Shown here piece by piece: positions 61,941-64,000 of a DNA stretch of 64,000 nucleotides. Under the pieces are notes generated by a model. The model made no database searches, had not been told where the DNA came from, and worked only from the letters and a program-made list of their open reading frames with translations. Numbering within the stretch: position 1 is the stretch's first letter; every line of letters starts with the position of its first letter. The stretch is from positions 558,001-622,000 of the forward strand of contig WHVD01000024.1 of the NCBI GenBank assembly GCA_015178975.1, given 5' to 3'. Both the position numbers and the translations under genes were made by a program. This DNA is from Hysterangium stoloniferum. Its lineage: Eukaryota > Basidiomycota > Agaricomycetes > Hysterangiales > Hysterangiaceae.

Positions 61941-62955
61941 ATGAAAATGAGCAGAAAGTCTCCAACTTATTCTTTGACCCATATATCCGTCGATGTTTCC
62001 ATCTTGTCATCTTCCCAGGATGTCTCAGATGAGTTCCAATTTTGTTCTGACAGTACTACTTCCTTTTTTGAGCCATTGCCGGAGTTTGACATACTCGACT
62101 CATTGGATCTGAGGAGTATTAGAGAGCCATTCACTCTATCAAAGCTCATTAGCATCAGTAAAGTGGTATTTGTCCCAGATGGCTCCTGGAGGAGATCCCC
62201 CCATTCTAGGAAGCTCCTGGACGTTGTGGAGCATGTGGAGCATCCCAGAATGGGGGTACCTCCTCCCAGCATTTAATACCATTTTACTGATGCTACTTTG
62301 GTCAAAGTCGTCCACCTTCAAGCCATCAACTACACCGTAATACCGAACCAATGCTATTGGTTCACTGCATGTATTTATCATGCTATTCAATCACACACAC
62401 ATGTCAGAGCTGTTGTTAAGAGGAAGTTGGGTACCCCCCAACTTACTATTTTGCCTGATTTCCAAATGATCCCCATGGGCAGACAAGCCCACAAGCCTAA
62501 GGAAGTATTACAACCGTTTCAAAAAGCATAGGTGGCGGGAAATGCAAGAATTCGGAAATACAAGGAGCACAAATCTTTAGTGGTAGTGAGTATCGGGGAA
62601 CAGTCTCAAATAATCAAGTACTTATCTCATCATGTATCCAAGAAGCAATAAAGAAATCCGAAGAGAGAAGGAAAGAGAACGAGAGGCTCGAGGAGGAGAA
62701 AAAGAGGCTCGAGGATGTACGTATTGAAACACACTGTTGGATAATCGATGACTCATCCGAGAAGATAGCCGGGAATGAATGGAAGGATCAGAAGAGACTT
62801 GAAGGGGTACGTATTGTGAGATATTGTTGGATAACGATGACTTATTCCAGTAGATAGCCGAGAATGAAAGGGAGAAGAAGAAGAGGATCGAAGAGGAATA
62901 CGTCGCACTTAAAATGGCTTACGAAGAAGAAAGGAATAATAACAAAAGTCATTGA
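61941..62955 (+). pseudogene. Unrecognised gene with C-terminal coiled coil, broken
   Basis: From ATG 61941 one frame runs to 62531 with a single in-frame TAA at 62274-62276. Before it come QDVSDEFQFCSDSTTSFFEP and LSKLISISKVVFVPDGSW; after it come LQAINYTVIPNQCYWFTACI and LPDFQMIPMGRQAHKPKE. Beyond 62531 frames shift (RWREMQEF, then KYKEHKSLVV). A charged coiled coil starts at EAIKKSEERRKERERLEEEK. It is completed through introns 62717-62764 and 62807-62853 to IAENEREKKKRIEEEYVALK and TGA at 62953-62955. The two introns and their following exons are tandem duplicates. The NQCYWF motif recalls short uncharacterised proteins of mushroom-forming fungi, but I cannot name a function. Confidence 0.4.
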
Positions 62956-63038
62956 GGATATTCCTGTGCACGCTCTTGTGCGTAGGTTGTCATCGAATAG
63001 AGCCCTCGTATTGACCTACAGCTCAGGTTGATTTCCCC

Positions 63039-63440
63039 ATGGTCATTTTCCATTATGACATCATGCTTCCTATGCTGTTTTCGATTTTATGGGCTCAGTC
63101 CTTCACCCTTGTCTACAAACGCCCCTCTCCATTGGTAGGCTGGCACTGGCCGTTACTTAGTACGCAGGTTGTACATCTGGTTTATCTGGAACTTGTAAAT
63201 CTATATCCATCGTCTGCTAAAAAGGAGGGGTGCCAGCGTTCATCTCAATCGTTCGCTGTTCGTCCTGGAAACCAAAATGATGCAACAGATTTGCCACGTA
63301 AGTAACTCAAAGGCAGCTCGCATCCAAGTTGGTTCTCGTCAAGTTTATTTTCATCCTACAAAGTGCATATCAGTGGCATAGACTAACCATAATTCATTGC
63401 TTTACAGAGGATTCTAGGTAATCTACATACCTGAACCATC
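63039..63440 (+). CDS. Hypothetical protein, possibly spliced
   Basis: ATG 63039 opens a frame with a hydrophobic start (MVIFHYDIMLPMLFSILWAQ) and a basic end. A GTAAGT donor at 63300 and a TTTACAG acceptor near 63407 would join in a short last exon (QRILGNLHT). Nothing recognised. Confidence 0.25.
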
Positions 63441-63679
63441 TACAATGGTCATAGATCTCCAAATGTCTGATGTGCAAGTCTAGAAATCATCGTTGTAGCC
63501 TTTGTTTAAATCACTTTTCCACTGTTAAAACTGTACAGAAAAATATATTTCGCGAGGGACATCGTGGGTGATATTTACACAATTTTTTATTTATTCAGGT
63601 GTCGCCTTATCAGACCGTGTCAAGTTGCATTGAATTATTCATAAATTACATATAGTACATTTTATGCTCCAAGCACGAT

Positions 63680-64000
63680 AAGCTTGATGGTCTGAGAGCA
63701 GTCGGCAGCAGAGCAAGTGGCAAGTAATCGGAACCAAACCCAAAAGAAATAGAACAAAAAATGATGCAATCAGAGAAAGTCAACAAAAAGAATGAAAATA
63801 TTTGGTTTGGACAAGGGTGAAACGCGGCTTCGTTCAACTCGTTCACTTCAAGAACATCCCTGGATGTAAAGGTCTGTTTGTTAGTACTTATGTGTCATCT
63901 AAACAAGATTTCAAAATGCAGTCACAAAACGTTTATCATGAACGGAAGCTTACCAGAGTTTCGGTAGGGCTGATAACCATGCTACACTCTGAGACGGCCA
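63680..64000 (-). pseudogene. 3' end of a paralogue of the 16.0-16.4 kb gene, cut by window edge
   Basis: Minus-strand exon from beyond 64000 to ~63953, an intron with GTAAGC and TTTAG ends, and a last exon starting MTHKY (63898) that meets TAA at 63881-63883, five codons earlier than in the 16.3 kb copy. The downstream ~190 bases also match 16374-16562. Incomplete in this window. Confidence 0.55.

Overview
The window looks like a repeat-rich segment of a basidiomycete (Agaricomycetes-type) fungal chromosome. The evidence is a 23-exon ISWI-type chromatin remodeller with 48-62 bp GT-AG introns and basidiomycete-like sequence, remnants of a fungal adenylate cyclase, Ty3/gypsy Gag fragments, many solo LTRs and a MULE transposase tail. 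Boletales or a related order is a guess from the style of the lineage-specific families, not a demonstrated placement. There are no prokaryotic features.

Layout. 0-11.4 kb is a mosaic of decayed pieces: upstream blocks and fragments of a multi-copy unknown family (family B), an LTR fragment, a ~70 bp minisatellite and a perfect hairpin. 11.4-16.4 kb holds a copy of an unknown membrane-protein family (family A), followed by small multi-exon hypothetical genes whose splice phases close. 16.6-19.2 kb is a graveyard: an S33 peptidase fragment, a gag pseudogene and its LTR. 19.8-25.4 kb is the genic core, with a divergent unknown gene and ISWI. 26.2-30.4 kb is a cluster of four solo LTRs, three with perfect and one with near-perfect target-site duplications, set in a degenerate tandem repeat. 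31.9-38 kb carries family A copy 2 in inverted orientation, abutting a family B upstream block that is interrupted by a solo LTR and by a 123 bp tRNA-like SINE, then family B copy 1. 39-43.4 kb has a gag fragment, an LTR and an adenylate cyclase pseudogene split by a ~375 bp repeat. 44-49.3 kb holds weak hypothetical genes, a second copy of the ~375 bp repeat and a HEAT/ARM-repeat relic with an internal inversion. 49.5-56.9 kb is a tandem family B region. 57.5-58.6 kb is a MULE C-terminal fragment. 58.6-64 kb is mostly non-coding with minisatellites, a broken coiled-coil gene, and the 3' end of a paralogue of the gene at 16.0-16.4 kb.

Function. The only confidently conserved cellular gene is ISWI. 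Even it has an in-frame TAG in the HAND region, a GC-AG intron and no initiator ATG on its apparent first coding segment, so it may be a recent pseudogene, a truncated allele, or rescued by alternative splicing. I see no operon-like, defence or metabolic cluster. The novelty lies in two uncharacterised, repeatedly duplicated families (A and B) and in well-preserved insertion histories (SINE, solo LTRs, ~375 bp repeat) that can be read from paired empty sites inside the window.
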